This document shows, piece by piece, positions 1-11,980 of a DNA stretch of 64,000 bases. The notes under the pieces were generated by a model. It was given only the letters and a program-made list of their open reading frames with translations, was not told the DNA's origin and did not search any database. The DNA lies in assembly GCA_036345935.2 (NCBI GenBank), contig JADWOT020000001.1, forward strand, positions 8,092,637 to 8,156,636, in the 5' to 3' direction. The stretch is from Taenia hydatigena. Its lineage: Eukaryota > Platyhelminthes > Cestoda > Cyclophyllidea > Taeniidae. Made by a program: the position numbers and the translations under genes. Position 1 is the first letter of the stretch. Every line of letters begins with the position of its first letter.

Positions 1-365
1 TGTGTGCTTTCGCATCGCTTTAGAAAATAGGTGAACACTAACGCACCTTGATATTTCTAGCCCGAATTAATGCAAATTGGCAACGTTCTTTCTCAAATCA
101 AACACTCCAATGTAGGCAATGCAGATGTGTTAGTTTGCATTAATATCCGATACTGTGGACGTTTCAAACAGATGCATGCGTCCTTCATAGAACCGCACTA
201 TGACAGAGACGCTGTCATTACCCTCGGTAAAACCGCATTTCGTCACAAAAATGCTTCAACCTGTCAATGGAGAGTGCTCAAGGTGGCACTTAGGAGGATT
301 AATGGTACCTAAACAGCCTGGAAAATCTAAAGGCATCTTAAGGGATGGCAAAGTGAATGCAAGTG
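1..365 (+). repeat. Repeat R4, copy 1 (cut by the window edge)
   Basis: This segment aligns along its whole length with 11617-11980 in the same orientation, with many substitutions and small indels. Shared blocks include CGCTTTAGAAAATAGGT, GTCAATGGAGAGTGCTCAA and CATCTTAAG.GATGGCAAAG. No open frame is shared between the copies, so it looks like a non-coding dispersed element or an old duplication. The left boundary is unknown. Confidence 0.8.
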
Positions 366-3300
366 CCGACATATTGCGCACTATCTGACTCCAGCTTAGT
401 CACTACACAATAAGGGTGATAAAAAATAAAGTTAGAATATGTGTCGCCTCCAATTTGTCGCCATTCGGCACTTGCCTGACTACTGCGATCATCATTCACT
501 CCGACCTGCTGACCATTGAAGTATGGCTGGTCGTCAAGTATCAGCTAGTGATAGGAAAGAACCGAACATGTGGTAGCGATCCCAATGTTAGAGATAGTCA
601 AGGGACATCTCACCTCCATGTTTCACGCACTCATATGCATGGTACAAAGGTTTATCACGCATTTGTTGACCAAGTGCTAAGAGAACTACCTCCTCTCTTG
701 ACTCGACTGCTTTCTGTTTTTGCATAGATCCCAATAATTTCTTTTGGATGTTGTTGAGGAAAGAGAATGGGGTGTAAATTATAAAAGGACCCAGCCTCAG
801 ACAGCTGATGCGGTTGATGAGTCGCCCACAGTGTGAATGCTTCGTCCAGGATGGTGCAAAGGCAGTGGATAAATTGTGTGGTTAGGTGAGAGTAGTTTTG
901 TCTTCGTGTCAGGTTAGGTCGGATCGCACATGACGGCTGAATGAGACGTCAGTTTGACTTGCCAAACGTGTTTAGGAGCAAACAAGACAAGTACAGGAAG
1001 GGCCACTTGGTCTTGGAGCATAATGCGAACAGGCACAACATGAGGGAGCATTTGCAACGCGGGACCATGAGGCATTCCTGGGGCTCTACGGCTGCGAACT
1101 TAATCAGACGTCTAAGTGCACTAGTCTTCATACTGAGGCCTTTCGTAATATTGAATGCACCTATATATTTATTATAAGCAGTAACTCACGGAGAAAAGTA
1201 ATTTGAAGAATGGTTAATCTAAAAGACGCTTGCTTGCATTGAACTAGGCGTGAGAAAATTATCACCTTGCATTGTCTTTTCGACTATAGGATTCTCGATG
1301 GCATACTAGTGCGGTGTTTCAAACCATTCGTCTTACTGCCGCATACCAATCTCTTACATCACGGCGCATTTCGGTGGTACATCTTTCCTGCAGCAACCAA
1401 AGTATTGTGAGAACGTCTAGAGCGCTACACCTTAGCATCTGCTTCGGCGTAAGTGAAATCAGGTGACAACCACACTATTAGCTGTTAGTACATCCCAGGG
1501 GCAATAAGGCAACGGTAACTACGAGTGCTCACGAATTAGTAGCAATTGATGACTCTTGCCCCTCAATAAAGTTAACTTGCGCGATTACGTTGAAATCATA
1601 AGGTGTGCGCATGTCTGTGCTTAACATTGCGCGCAGAAGCACAGGCCTAATTCGAAGTTCAGTAATGGGCTCAATTAAAGTGGGGGAGGTGCGTTCTCAA
1701 TCCTAAGACTATCTACTCCATTTGTCTAATGACTGTATCAAGTGAGTTATAGTGACGACGATGAAGTGGGACTAAAATATTTAACTCCATAACCAATTCG
1801 AGTATGTGTACCCAATGCAAGTGACGGTAACTTGTCTCACGACTACGACCAACCATTCGTCGTAGTTCCCGGTACTGAACAGTGCAGACGATCCTGCAGG
1901 TGGTGCAACGGGGTGATGGAGTACGCTGTTTATAGTCTAATTTAACCAAATCCTCCATTCCTACTCTCTTCTTCCTATACTCACATGCACGCACGCCATG
2001 ATAATCATGCACAAGCATTTTTGGGCCCCAAACACCCCGAATCTTCTTTCCTGGCAACTGCAAAACTATAATAAGTTAACGCTATGCTTTAACTTGGTCA
2101 TGCTAAACACAAGTCAAAGCATTAGCATTTGCAAAAGCGACTGTCGTTTAAGAAGACCCCGGTTATCCTATGGCACACGATGTCCGGAATAAGGAAACAT
2201 TTATCACACCCGAAGTCGATGGTTTAATTATTTGAAACTCAAAGCGAGTGCTCTGAGTACTCATGCCCACGTATACGTGAGCCTAAATTCCGTGCAACAA
2301 TTTAGCTTGGTTTCCGTTTGTAATATCCCTACTTTTTCGTATCAGTTAGGGTCGCTTTTTCTTATGCTTTCCTCACACCCTGCTTGAAATCGTCCTAATG
2401 CTGCAGGAAAAGAGATAATTTGCCCTTCTAGCTGCCTCGGCATGCGCTGGATGAAAGCGGCATCTTGCTGTGCAAATGTCTTTGCCCACGTGAGTGTGCT
2501 TGAGTGGATTAGAATCACCATAGAGGCATGCAGATCAGCATGTAAGTGCTTTGCATGGCTGGATTGTTCAGCTCTTTGCAGGTACTATGCACAGGCCTTG
2601 TGTTGTGCCAGTCATTTCAACAATAATTTTAATTCACTTGTTTCTGATGGCTCTACTTTTTAAACCACCAAACGCAAGTCAAATGCCTACAAATAATGCT
2701 TTGCATGTAAGTAACTCACAATATTTAACGGCAGTCATGTTAACGCTTGAGATTACCTGGGCCGAATGTGCCGACCAGAGAGCGAAGACGAACAGTTGCA
2801 GGTTTCTAAAAAACTGCATTGAAGAAGTACAAGTATAAAACACGAAAAGACTTACTGCAAGCACAGCACTTGCTACCATGCGTTTGTGGCATAAACATTA
2901 TGAACAATATGACTTACCATTGGAGGTCTTTTATTCGCTTATGCGACTCCAATTCCACCCAATCGACCAACTGATTTAATGAGGCCAAATTGGAGAGTAT
3001 TTAAATGCAAACAAGTGCTGTTGAGGATCACCGCTTAGTTGCACGGGTGCGCATTCAACCCTGTTTTAACTTCCTGCTCGTTGAATGCGTCACTGTACGC
3101 TATGGCAATGATTCGACACAAGAGCGTTAGCTTGTGAGGATAGGTTTGCCATTTCTCTATTTTCTCGCAATTCCATTTTCGCCATGTACCTTCCTTTTGC
3201 GGCTGCATTATCGCTGCATGCTTTCATACAGCACATAGAGCAGTGCCGATGGTTGGAGACGTGGCTTTCATTCGTTGCCATGATCGCGTCTGTTAAATGA

Positions 3301-3630
3301 AATTACGAGGCCCTCAATCTTTCTCGATTCCAGTTTTGCATCATATATGAGAGATGGCTAACTTAAGAAATGAGCCCTCATATGTCAGACTGCACAGAGG
3401 GAGATTACATTGATCTGTTGTCATTAATGCCATAGCAGTTGCTAATTATGAAGTATCAGACATGTGCTCACATAGGTGAGAGTAAGTGTCAGAGCTGTAG
3501 AGGTACTTATGAGCGGAACTTTACAGCAGAACAGTCTTGTCGTCGTCTTCTTCTACCTCCCACTTCCAAGCGCTGAGAGAAACAAACTAGCGGCCTTGCG
3601 GAAAACAATTTGTCTTGCAACAGCATTTGG
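366..3630. other. No supported gene
   Basis: Short overlapping ORFs on both strands. The longest (minus, 1713-2063, 116 codons) is arginine-rich with no splice border or family. No repeat partner was seen in the window. Confidence 0.6.
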
Positions 3631-4581
3631 CTACTGCCAATAGTTAAAGTTGTGTGAGAAATTGACGCCTGAGTCTGCTTCTTCCTCCTCCTTCTCATCA
3701 CGAACGGCGTCATTTGTTTGCAAAATCGGTTGGACTGAGACTCCTAATCATTGAATATCATTTCACCTCCCAATTCTCTTATAAGTGACTCGCAGATTGG
3801 GTCAAACCTGAACCTAACCGTGCTTGCATAAGCGCCTTAAGTTTTCTACGAAATATATAGCTTTGTTGTCCTTGTTGTTGCTGTCGTGCCCAGTCCAATT
3901 CAACCCAATCACAATAGCAATTTATTCGCTGTCAGCAAAAGTTGTAACATTCTTTTTTATGCAGTCCTTAGGCAAACAATCGCATACAAGAAGTTGCAGT
4001 CCTCCAGCAACGATACAAGTGTGGCTTGAAGAGGAAAAGGCCCCCGGTGACTGCGATTGCAAACTGAATTGGAATCGGATATGCAAAAGCACACTTAGCT
4101 GCTTCAAATTTTTGGAATTTACTGCTTTAAGGTAGTTTAAAAAACATGAAAAGAACGCTGACTAACTGATTGGAATTTAGTGGAGAAAACAAATATAAAG
4201 CCAATTCATCGACATAAAGATGTGTTACCATGGGCGCCGAGGCTCCTGGGGGATGCAAATGTGCTAAAAATTTAGCTCAGAGAATTGATTCTTGCAAGAA
4301 TAGTTTGATGTGCTTAGATCGGAAAAAGAAACAGTTCGTGAGCCTGCTCGATGGAGTCGTTGCTGTGTAATTGCATCATATTCAAAGCAAACAAAGTCCA
4401 TGCGATGGTGAGTTAACTAAGAATCAACCCTTACCTTCCGCTATCCTGACAGGAAGAACTGGATTTGATACACAAAACTGCGTATTTGAGGAGTCGAGAG
4501 CAGCCGTGCCTATCTGCATGATCTGGTTCAAAAATACTGCCACCAAAAGGAACAAAAAGGCAAAGTTGTTAGGACAGTCGG
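3631..4581 (-). CDS. 3' end of a membrane-protein gene, three phase-matched candidate exons
   Basis: I do not recognise the family. Three minus-strand exons fit together: 4581-4435, 4098-3988 and 3734-3631 (stop TAG at 3631-3633). The introns are bounded by GTAAGG...GCAG (336 bp) and GTATGC...CTCAG (253 bp), and both junctions are phase 1, so the frame continues. The first exon holds a hydrophobic helix (FAFLFLLVAVFL) followed by a loop with LDSSNTQFCVSNP. The second holds another helix (FAIAVTGGLFLF) followed by basic residues (KPHLYRCWR). The third gives an acidic tail (RDEKEEEEADSG) ending NFNYWQ. The pattern of two membrane spans, a basic flank and an acidic cytoplasmic tail is what one expects of a real multi-pass protein. 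The 5' part is not resolved. Antisense frames are partly open, so a chance model cannot be excluded. Confidence 0.45.
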
Positions 4582-5009
4582 CTCATCTATTTTGTGCGTC
4601 TACTTACTTGCAATATGGAAAAAATAGGAACCACTTCTGATGATATAGAAAGCGTTTGTCATACCAACCCTTTAGCGTCTTGGGCCTGATGGTGGTACTT
4701 TAGTCAAAAGAAGGGCACGTCTAACTGGATACAGCCAAAGCCTATTTGGCAGGTGATGTAGCAACATTAAAGCCTGTTTGAATGCGCCGCAAAAGTAATG
4801 CCAAAGGGGGCAGTAAAGCCTAAATTGGTAGAAACATTCAAAGTCCAATGAAAAAGTACCAGTCACTTATATAATACTGATACTTGAAGGGAGGCAACGT
4901 TGCGAGAAAAATGTGCTGTAAAGCTACCTCTACATTTAAAAGCACAATGCTATCTTAGGAATTTTCCAGACCCTGTAATAAAGAAGAATAAGAGAGAGAA
5001 TTATCTTAC

Positions 5010-5163
5010 CAAGAGAGGAGGAGGGGCACTAAGATCACCAGAGCTGATGTCATAGCGAATGGGTAAACGCTCCTCGGCGCAGTCCAAGTACAACCGCGGA
5101 GCCTCCACTGTGGCCCACATCTCGTCACCTTCCCATTCATTCGCAAAACCAATGCTCTGTCTC
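5010..5163 (-). CDS. Candidate internal exon, acidic, function unknown
   Basis: On the minus strand an open frame of about 51 codons lies between an acceptor (TATATAG) and a strong donor (CTCTTG|GTAAGA). The peptide includes FANEWEGDEMWATVEAP, RLYLDCAEERLPIRYD and a proline-rich end (SAPPPLL). It lies upstream of, and on the same strand as, the membrane-protein exons at 3.6-4.6 kb. It ends in phase 0 while the next of those exons needs phase 1, so at least one exon would be missing between them or they belong to different genes. A second frame is also open but looks less protein-like. No family is recognised. Confidence 0.35.
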
Positions 5164-5786
5164 CTATATAATTCAGATAGGTAGAAGTAATTAAACGTGA
5201 GAAGGACTAAGAATGACGATGGTCAACTTGCTACTTTCAATATTCTTCTAGAATATGCCTTTACATTTGTGAGGATCTACAACGTCAATAGTTCACTGCA
5301 GAGCACCACCAAAGTCGACGTTTGCTTCGAGGCATTAACATGGCAATACTCCTTATCATTCCCACTCATTACACAAATCCGACCATTTACTATAGCCTTT
5401 ATCAATGAGCTTCACCACTTGGACCCGCTATCTGCTTTGATTTTGCCGCAAAAAAGACGATCCATTATAGCAATTAAAGTGATCCAAGTACTAACGATGT
5501 TTATTCATTTAATCCTACAATCGGATTACCATCTAATTGGCTCAGCCAACAAATGCAAGGAACAATCGGTTTGGGTACCGACAACTTTGCGGCTAGCTTA
5601 CAAATGATGTTGTTCGCAAGCAGAATATCTCCTGTCACTGGTTCCATATGCACATGGCCCTTGTACGCACTCAAACGATTGTGCATTTGCTTCTTCCTCT
5701 CCCGCTTTCATTCCCTCGGCTAATGTGTGGATCGCAGGAAACAGAGTAATGTAAGCTTTTATAAGCATGCCATGCCTTACTGTTTG

Positions 5787-6155
5787 TCAATCTGCGACGA
5801 ATGCGTAGCCACCATCATCAACCACTGGGCTATCATTACTTGTGACCGCTTTCTGTACTAGTCGAGTAGGAACCGCGTTGACTTTTCGTGAGACCAGCTG
5901 TGTTTGCTTCGTTAATACGGTGCGTTGAAATTCCATCTTCAGCCTTCGGCTATCAGTCAAACATGTCCCAAGGAAAACAATGCCACTTAGCATTGACAGC
6001 ATGGCAGTGAACCCGGAGGAGTGTGCTTGATCAAACATGCCATATAACCCATTAAATGGTGTGAACCACATGATTTTCCTTTTTCCTCGAATCCTTGCAT
6101 AAGCAATCTTAGTATTGGAGATGCATTGGAGACGTGAATCATCATCGCATCTTTC
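5787..6155 (-). CDS. Candidate terminal exon of a membrane protein
   Basis: After an acceptor (TTTTACTCAG) a stop-free minus-strand frame runs 122 codons to TGA at 5787-5789. It begins ERCDDDSRLQC, has a basic stretch (ARIRGKRKIMWF), one likely membrane helix (SGFTAMLSMLSGIVFLGTC) and then about 65 hydrophilic residues ending DDGGYAFVAD. This is the arrangement of a last membrane span plus cytoplasmic tail. It lies just upstream on the same strand of the exons at 3.6-5.2 kb, but its stop codon argues that it closes a separate gene. I do not recognise the family. Confidence 0.38.
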   Translation of the reverse strand, partial: ERCDDDSRLQCISNTKIAYARIRGKRKIMWFTPFNGLYGMFDQAHSSGFTAMLSMLSGIVFLGTCLTDSRRLKMEFQRTVLTKQTQLVSRKVNAVPTRLVQKAVTSNDSPVVDDGGYAFVAD

Positions 6156-6302
6156 CTGAGTAAAATTACTATTGTAAATAGTATCTGCAAACCCATTGAC
6201 TATACTTACGGGGTTTGTAATTAGTAACTTGAAGGATACGGCCTTGATGTTAGATATACCTTAGTGACGCAATTCTCCTCCGTCATGCTGAGGCTCACGT
6301 AA

Positions 6303-6391
6303 CATAGTTAATTTGGCTCTCACTGCCTGTATGTCTAGTTGCGGATAATACATTAGGGATTCCCTGCTCAGGTTCAAATCCCGCTCTCGAC
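6303..6391 (+). pseudogene. tRNA-Ser-like relic (3' half recognisable)
   Basis: The 3' half resembles a serine tRNA: a long variable arm that pairs with itself (GGGATTCCC), a TTCAAATC T-loop and an acceptor strand ending CTCTCGACG. A run of five T at 6401-6405 follows, as expected for an RNA polymerase III terminator. The 5' half does not form a clear D arm or pair with the acceptor strand, and the T stem has two mismatches, so I see no functional cloverleaf. It could be a decayed tRNA gene or the head of a tRNA-derived short interspersed element. Confidence 0.5.
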
Positions 6392-6409
6392 GGTGTTCTG
6401 TTTTTATTT

Positions 6410-9400
6410 TCGACATTGCGCACTCTGTGGCACACATTCGTTTATCACCATAATCCCGACGATTGCGTGTGTGATTACTCCTGACGTTCCTAAAGTGAAA
6501 GGCGTCCAGGTGGCCAGTGCGCGCCATCGCACTAAGAGATGTCAGAATTGGACCTCAACCTACTATCTAGACTCCTAGTTACCTTGCGTTTCGTCGCCCT
6601 AACTGCTCGAAAATCGCTACGCGCTATCATCATACCTTACAGGTGAATCACAAGCCTGCTCTATGTCGACGCTGAAGCATCGGCAGCATCTTAACCATCA
6701 GACGTTGATATTGGTGTGTCTTGGTGTACAGCATCAATGCCACTCCAGCAGTGGGCCCTGGAACCCATGGCTGGTGCACGCGCCTTTCTTTCGCATCATC
6801 TGTTCACGTTATTTATGCTTGAGTACGTTCCAATTTCTGACTAAAAATCGCTGCACTCTGGAAACCTCGATGGTGATGCACCACACACCTGCCACGTATC
6901 ACCCTGCACTTTGGTGCAGTAAGCTGCGTAAACCATGAGCGGAATTGCACCTGCACTTGCAGTTGCATTTTTTATCCCATCGCATACCATCCTTACTCAC
7001 GAATCTCCAAGGCTCATAGTGCTTGCTATTGACAAAAGATGAGTAGTAAGAGGTGACAGATTAAATTAATGAATGTTTTATGGGCCGACACTAGAATATG
7101 GGCTGATAAGGACCGCTGATTACAAGCGACTCCAATGTTTGCCGCGGTGAAGGTGTGTTGATAAATCAGTTTGACTCGATGAGTGAAGTGGAAAATTTTT
7201 GAAAGTGAGCACATGAATAGTAGAATCGTGTCTGGAATTTTACTTCAAGTCGGAAGGATTATAGTCATTTAAGATTATTCTTTTGAACAAAGGCGTGTTG
7301 CGGTCGTTTTACTAAATCCGCTACATAATTTGCCCCTTGAGAAGTGAAGTCATTAGATTGAGAATTTCCCTTAACTGCAAAGGTGCATTGTAGGTGAATA
7401 ACAGTGTAAAGTTGGGCTGCGGCTAGTGCCACCAGCAAGTTTCGTTAAGATTAATAATTATAAAGAGACGTGGTTTCGGTGCATTTAAAGGGATGGCAAA
7501 TACATTTGCCGTTGCATTCATTGACTGTCTCAGCATGCCAGGCACTTTATGCTTGGAAAGAAGACAATAGCAGTGACCATTGGGAAGGTCTAAAGACTGC
7601 ACTTTGCTATGCCAAACGCATGCTTAAGGCAGCCAAATCGCAAGACATCAATAGTTAAATAAATTGGACGGCTGTGCTGAATGGTACTATCCACCTGCTT
7701 TATATAGTCAGCATGATGGCAGTGATGCTAAAGATCCCTACACTTTTATTTACCGCCCACTAATGTCGGAGTGAGTAATGGCTTCATTGTCACTGCTACC
7801 GTCCTCTTCGTCATTGTCATATTCCATTCTAACGCCGCATTTCACCGTTTAGCTAGCGTCAATTCACTTGGTGTTTAGCACTCACTCGTAACCCAAACCT
7901 CACCCACAAGGTCAACCTATTCTACTCACACCAAATTGAGGTACTCACGTATCCTTCCATTTACTAGCTCGCACTCCGATTTAAAAGCCGCATTAGATAG
8001 GGTGAAGAAGACCTGGTAAGGTCATGTCTGAACATACCAGCAATGACCGTGAAGCACGCGATTAGTTTCACACAACAGGTCGAGCATCCACAGACTGAGG
8101 CCGTCTTTGGGCAGGACGCAACAGATGTGGTGATTAATGGCCATCGGCCATAAACGACAAAAGAAGGCAAATCGGATGTAGTAGAGCATATGCAAGAGCG
8201 GACTCGATTCCATACAACGCAATGATTGTTCACTATATGAACCACGTCGTTCGATTTCGTCATCTTGCCATACTTCAATTCATAGCCCATGTCCATGCAG
8301 CATCAAATCATATCTACTCGCCTTGTCGCTTTACTTCAACCCATCTCCACCACCATTCTCCGTCTTTCATTTGCATGGTCAACGCACTAAAGGAGCAGAG
8401 GATTTGCAATAGCGAAAGCACACGGCGCCTTCAAAAGCACTAAATATGAGGAGTGCATGCCAAAAAGTATCCACTTTATAGCAGTAGTGCTTAACTGAAT
8501 GTTGCACGATGCAAGGGCAAAAATCTTTTTAGTACCCTTTAAGCCACTCAAACACTAGCCCAATCCTAACAACTGAATTCGCACGATAGAAAGTCTGTTG
8601 ACTCTCTCCAGTCTCTTCTGCAATTATTGGCTCTGTGGGTCAGTTTCTCATCTCATCGATGCTAGGAACGGCACATAAAAATTAGGCGAGAGCTGCTGTT
8701 TCTTCGACCGGAATCGAAGAACTACGTTGTGCACTTAAAGTCCGTAAAGGAAGCAGATCTGATCCCGTAACCTGGTGCTGTGGTACTGGTATTAAAAGGT
8801 AATAGTTGTAAAAGGGTTGTACAGCCACACAAACATGCGTAGGCTTCATCGTCTTCATGCACACTATCGCCGCTAACAGCCACATTACATTGATAAGTGC
8901 GCTCATATTACGATCGCTATACAATCGCTCAGCTAAAAGATATTCCCTTTCCCCTAAATAATTCTGTGGTTATCGATATGTCAAACCCAAAAGGTGTCAC
9001 CCGTTTCACCAAAATTGTGTCTTACATCAATATTGCTCAGTGTTTCAACTCGCCGTTCTTGTGGAAAAACGAACGCACACCGCCACTGTCTGAGAGGCTG
9101 ACAATGCTTGTCTAGTTTCCAAACTTGACCATGGTTCGGTTCAACCGAACGATTGTGTTACGCAGTCTTAATTCTTGGTGTTGTTGGTGTTGTGCATGTG
9201 ACCTCAAAGGCCTAGAAAAGTGATTTGAACATACAACACTTGCATGGGCAGTTGAGCCACGTGTATGTAATATATTGGACGTTTCAAGCGAAAGAAAAAC
9301 AGGCGAACCCACTTTTACAGGCTTATCAAATTCATGCTAAAATGCAATGCTCTGTTCAGTGTTTGAAGAGTTAATCTCGTGGTAATTAAACCTGCCTCAC

Positions 9401-10188
9401 CCATGTCCTCAGTGATCCAGAGGAAAGTGCAAAGCACAAGCGGCCGACACGATTTGACCATATTTCGCCAATTGGTCGATTTTTGACACAGAGTACCCAA
9501 AGGGGTACAAAAATTAGGGTTGTTAAATCAAAGGCTCATTGTTACATGCGCTGCGTCTCGAATCCAAACGTCACTTACACAACTTGAGTTTAGCTTTGGT
9601 CCAGAGTTGGTATCTGATTATGACTACGACCGCGGTTCATAACTCGTAACGCCCGCCGAGCTCAAGTTAATGCCCACTCATTTAAACAACGTTTAGGGAG
9701 CGTAAAGTTGGTCATTAGGAAGCAAATTCAACGCTGTCTAACATGAGAACCCACATTTTCCTAGTCTTTAACGCGAACTCGGCGTGTATGTCGACCATTG
9801 TAAAGCAGTGAGTGAATTCACAATTCAAAACCGGTGTTTGGAGGTTAGCAGCAAAGCTTGAAGCAGGAAAAATGCTTCTCGGTGTCTGCGAGTACACGCC
9901 ATCAGGTGAAACGCGTGTCATTATGCGGCCCCTTAGAAAGGCAGTGGAAGCCAGAAATATCTAGTCGCACAAACAAGCATTCTTTTCGACCGACTAGTTA
10001 AGTCGCATGGTGTAAGCAAACAGCCTTTGCTGTATCAAATTTGTATTTCAAAATATTTAGTATTTAAAAAATTCCTATTCTCACACGCAATGGTCAAGTG
10101 TTAAGAGATGAAGCTACCATTATAGCCTACAAAGGCGCCTTCACAAAGATAATAGCACTAAGCTATTAAATTACCTACGGATTCACAG
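6410..10188. other. No supported gene
   Basis: Only short ORFs without splice context. A block near 7490 (AAGGGATGGCAAATACATTT) faintly resembles the end of R4. Nothing else is recognised. Confidence 0.6.
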
Positions 10189-10590
10189 TTCCAAATCACT
10201 TTTATTTTGTTCCGAATCCAACCACCGCATTCATAAAAACTGCAGGTCTTTTCAAGCATCATTGCATAACAATTATTTTGAAAGCTTGTAAGCACTTTAT
10301 CGAATGCCGTCATGGACTGGCTAATCACAAACCTGCTAAAGCGTGTAAAGCCCTGCCCCTCCTCCACATGACATGGAGACAGGCCCACAGTACCATCTCC
10401 ACCAAATTGATCGTCCAATCATTTTGCGACCTGTTGTACCAAATGCGACAACTATCAGGTAAGTTGGAAAAAGGGAGAAAGTGAAAACCACCTAAGGCCT
10501 CGAATAGCTTCTGCATGCAGTCCAAGTTTGGATGGAGATCTGAGGTTTGCCATATCGAGCCTGTCACAACTAGCGTTTGCTTTGACGTGA
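10189..10590 (+). CDS. Candidate two-exon gene end, helical protein of unknown family
   Basis: A stop-free plus-strand stretch of about 90 codons (10189-10458) follows an acceptor (GATTCACAG) and ends at a near-ideal donor (CAG|GTAAGT). A 49-bp intron ends in AATAG, and exon two (10508-10590) continues in phase to TGA at 10588-10590. The peptide has NHFYFVPNPTTAFIKTAG, then PAKACKALPLLHMTWRQA, SFCDLLYQMRQLS and DLRFAISSLSQLAFALT. Alternating leucine-rich helices suggest an alpha-solenoid type protein, but that is a guess. Alternatively a GTGAGG donor at 10587 would skip the stop and join a further short exon at about 10652. The upstream exons were not found. Confidence 0.42.
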
Positions 10591-10599
10591 GGACATCGG

Positions 10600-11032
10600 C
10601 TACGGATGTCCACAATCCGGAAAATCAAGACATAAAATGACACAGTCGTAGTCGCTCAGCTGCATCCTTTCTCTTCCTTCTCCAACTTCGTCAGACCATT
10701 CACGCATGTCCAGTATGATGCCACCTGCTGCCATCAAGAATGGATCCCACTGGTTTGAAAAGTTGGGAACGTCCGTAGACACATCCAAGTAGAGACGAGT
10801 GAAGGAAGCAGAATGCAGCACTGGCAAGTCGTATCTGTAGCGTCTCATCCGACAGGGCGACAGTCTTGTGCAACGACATGGCGTGGTGATCAAACAGTTG
10901 ATCGGAGCCTGTGCATCAGCAGGAAACACTCTGGACACGAGGCCACGAAAGTAATCCTCTTCGTTATTGTAATACTGTCTTGCACAATCAAAATAATAAG
11001 TGCATTTCTCCACGTTTGCCAAGAATAGCATC
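10600..11032 (-). CDS. Candidate terminal exon of 143 codons, unknown
   Basis: This is the longest uninterrupted frame in the window, 143 codons on the minus strand. It directly follows a good acceptor (CACCTCTGCAG) and stops at 10600-10602. The composition looks like a soluble protein: CTYYFDCARQYYNNEEDY, FPADAQAPINC, RLYLDVSTDVPNFSNQWDP and ILDMREWSDEVGEGRER. It is cysteine-containing with no membrane helix. A weak GTGAAT donor inside might end the exon earlier, near 10702. The plus-strand candidate gene ends 9 bp from its stop, so the two would be convergent. Antisense frames are partly open, so the strand choice is not certain. No family is recognised. Confidence 0.4.
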
Positions 11033-11616
11033 CTGCAGAGGTGAACATCCAGCCATTTTATGTCCTTTACACTGTGGTGGACACTAAGAGCTTGAATCGG
11101 AAGGCCTTGATTGAATCCCTCCTCTGTTGGCTCCCCCTAAACGGAACTTTTAATGGAACATTTTAGCAACTGCTGGAGAGAAATTGAATGTTTTAGGGAT
11201 TTAATAAAGTCATTTAATGAACGCAGAGTTAATCAAACCGACCTGAGACATTACCACGCAAAATCTGATAAGGGCTCTCCAAATGCAGCTGCTTTTATGA
11301 GACAAGTGATCATCATTTAGTTCTAACCACTTTACCAATCCAGCCAATCAGCGAAGCTCAACGACCAACTACGATTCTCAGGTGCTACTCAGGTCTGCTT
11401 GGAAGGATGTGTGCAAGTTCTGGCTGCACGTTCATGTAATTCGTAGTGATATTATGCTGACTTATTCATCACTAATGGAAAACCTGTCAGATTTCAGAAT
11501 GTGGTTTTTGGGGTATAATGCACGAAAATGTTAAAGTGTCCTGTGGCGTGACGTGACGTGGACATGTATGTATACAAACATTTAAGATTTTGGCTATAAC
11601 TAATGCAAATTGCAAA
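11033..11616. other. No supported gene
   Basis: A small GTGACGTGACGTG tandem at about 11547 is the only pattern seen. Confidence 0.6.
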
Positions 11617-11980
11617 GTGTGTGCTCTTGCTTCGCTTTAGAAAATAGGTTAACATTAACGTACCTTGCTGTTACTGGCCCGATTCGATCCTAATTAGCAA
11701 AAATCTCTTTTAAATAAAACAACTCAATGCAGATAATGTGGATGTGTGTTAATTTGCGTTAATATCCAACGCTGTGGAGATTTCAAGCAGCTGAACGCGT
11801 ACTTGGTAGAAACATACCATGGCAGGAACACTGTCACCACCCTCGCTTAAATCGCACTTTTGCGCAAAATTGCATCAAGCAGTCAATGGAGAGTGCTCAA
11901 AGTGACACTGGGGAGGATTACCGGTTCTCTTACAACCCAGACGATTGGAAAGCATCTTAAGAGATGGCAAAGCCAATGTC
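11617..11980 (+). repeat. Repeat R4, copy 2
   Basis: This is the second copy of the approximately 365-bp element at the window start. Identity appears moderate and fairly even, and the match ends after GATGGCAAAG in both copies. The left end begins at TGTGTGCT, which is also the first base of the window, so the true element may be longer in copy 1. Confidence 0.8.

Noticed and set aside
5197..5607. 136-codon plus-strand ORF
   Set aside because: It is long but overlaps no splice signal, has a low-complexity hydrophobic composition, and lies in a stretch where the better-supported exons are on the minus strand.
6261..6527. 88-codon minus-strand ORF
   Set aside because: It runs antisense through the tRNA-Ser-like sequence and shows no other support.
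11545..11562. GTGACGTGACGTG as a CREB-type regulatory site
   Set aside because: The tandem is short, and no nearby gene start makes a regulatory role testable from sequence alone.
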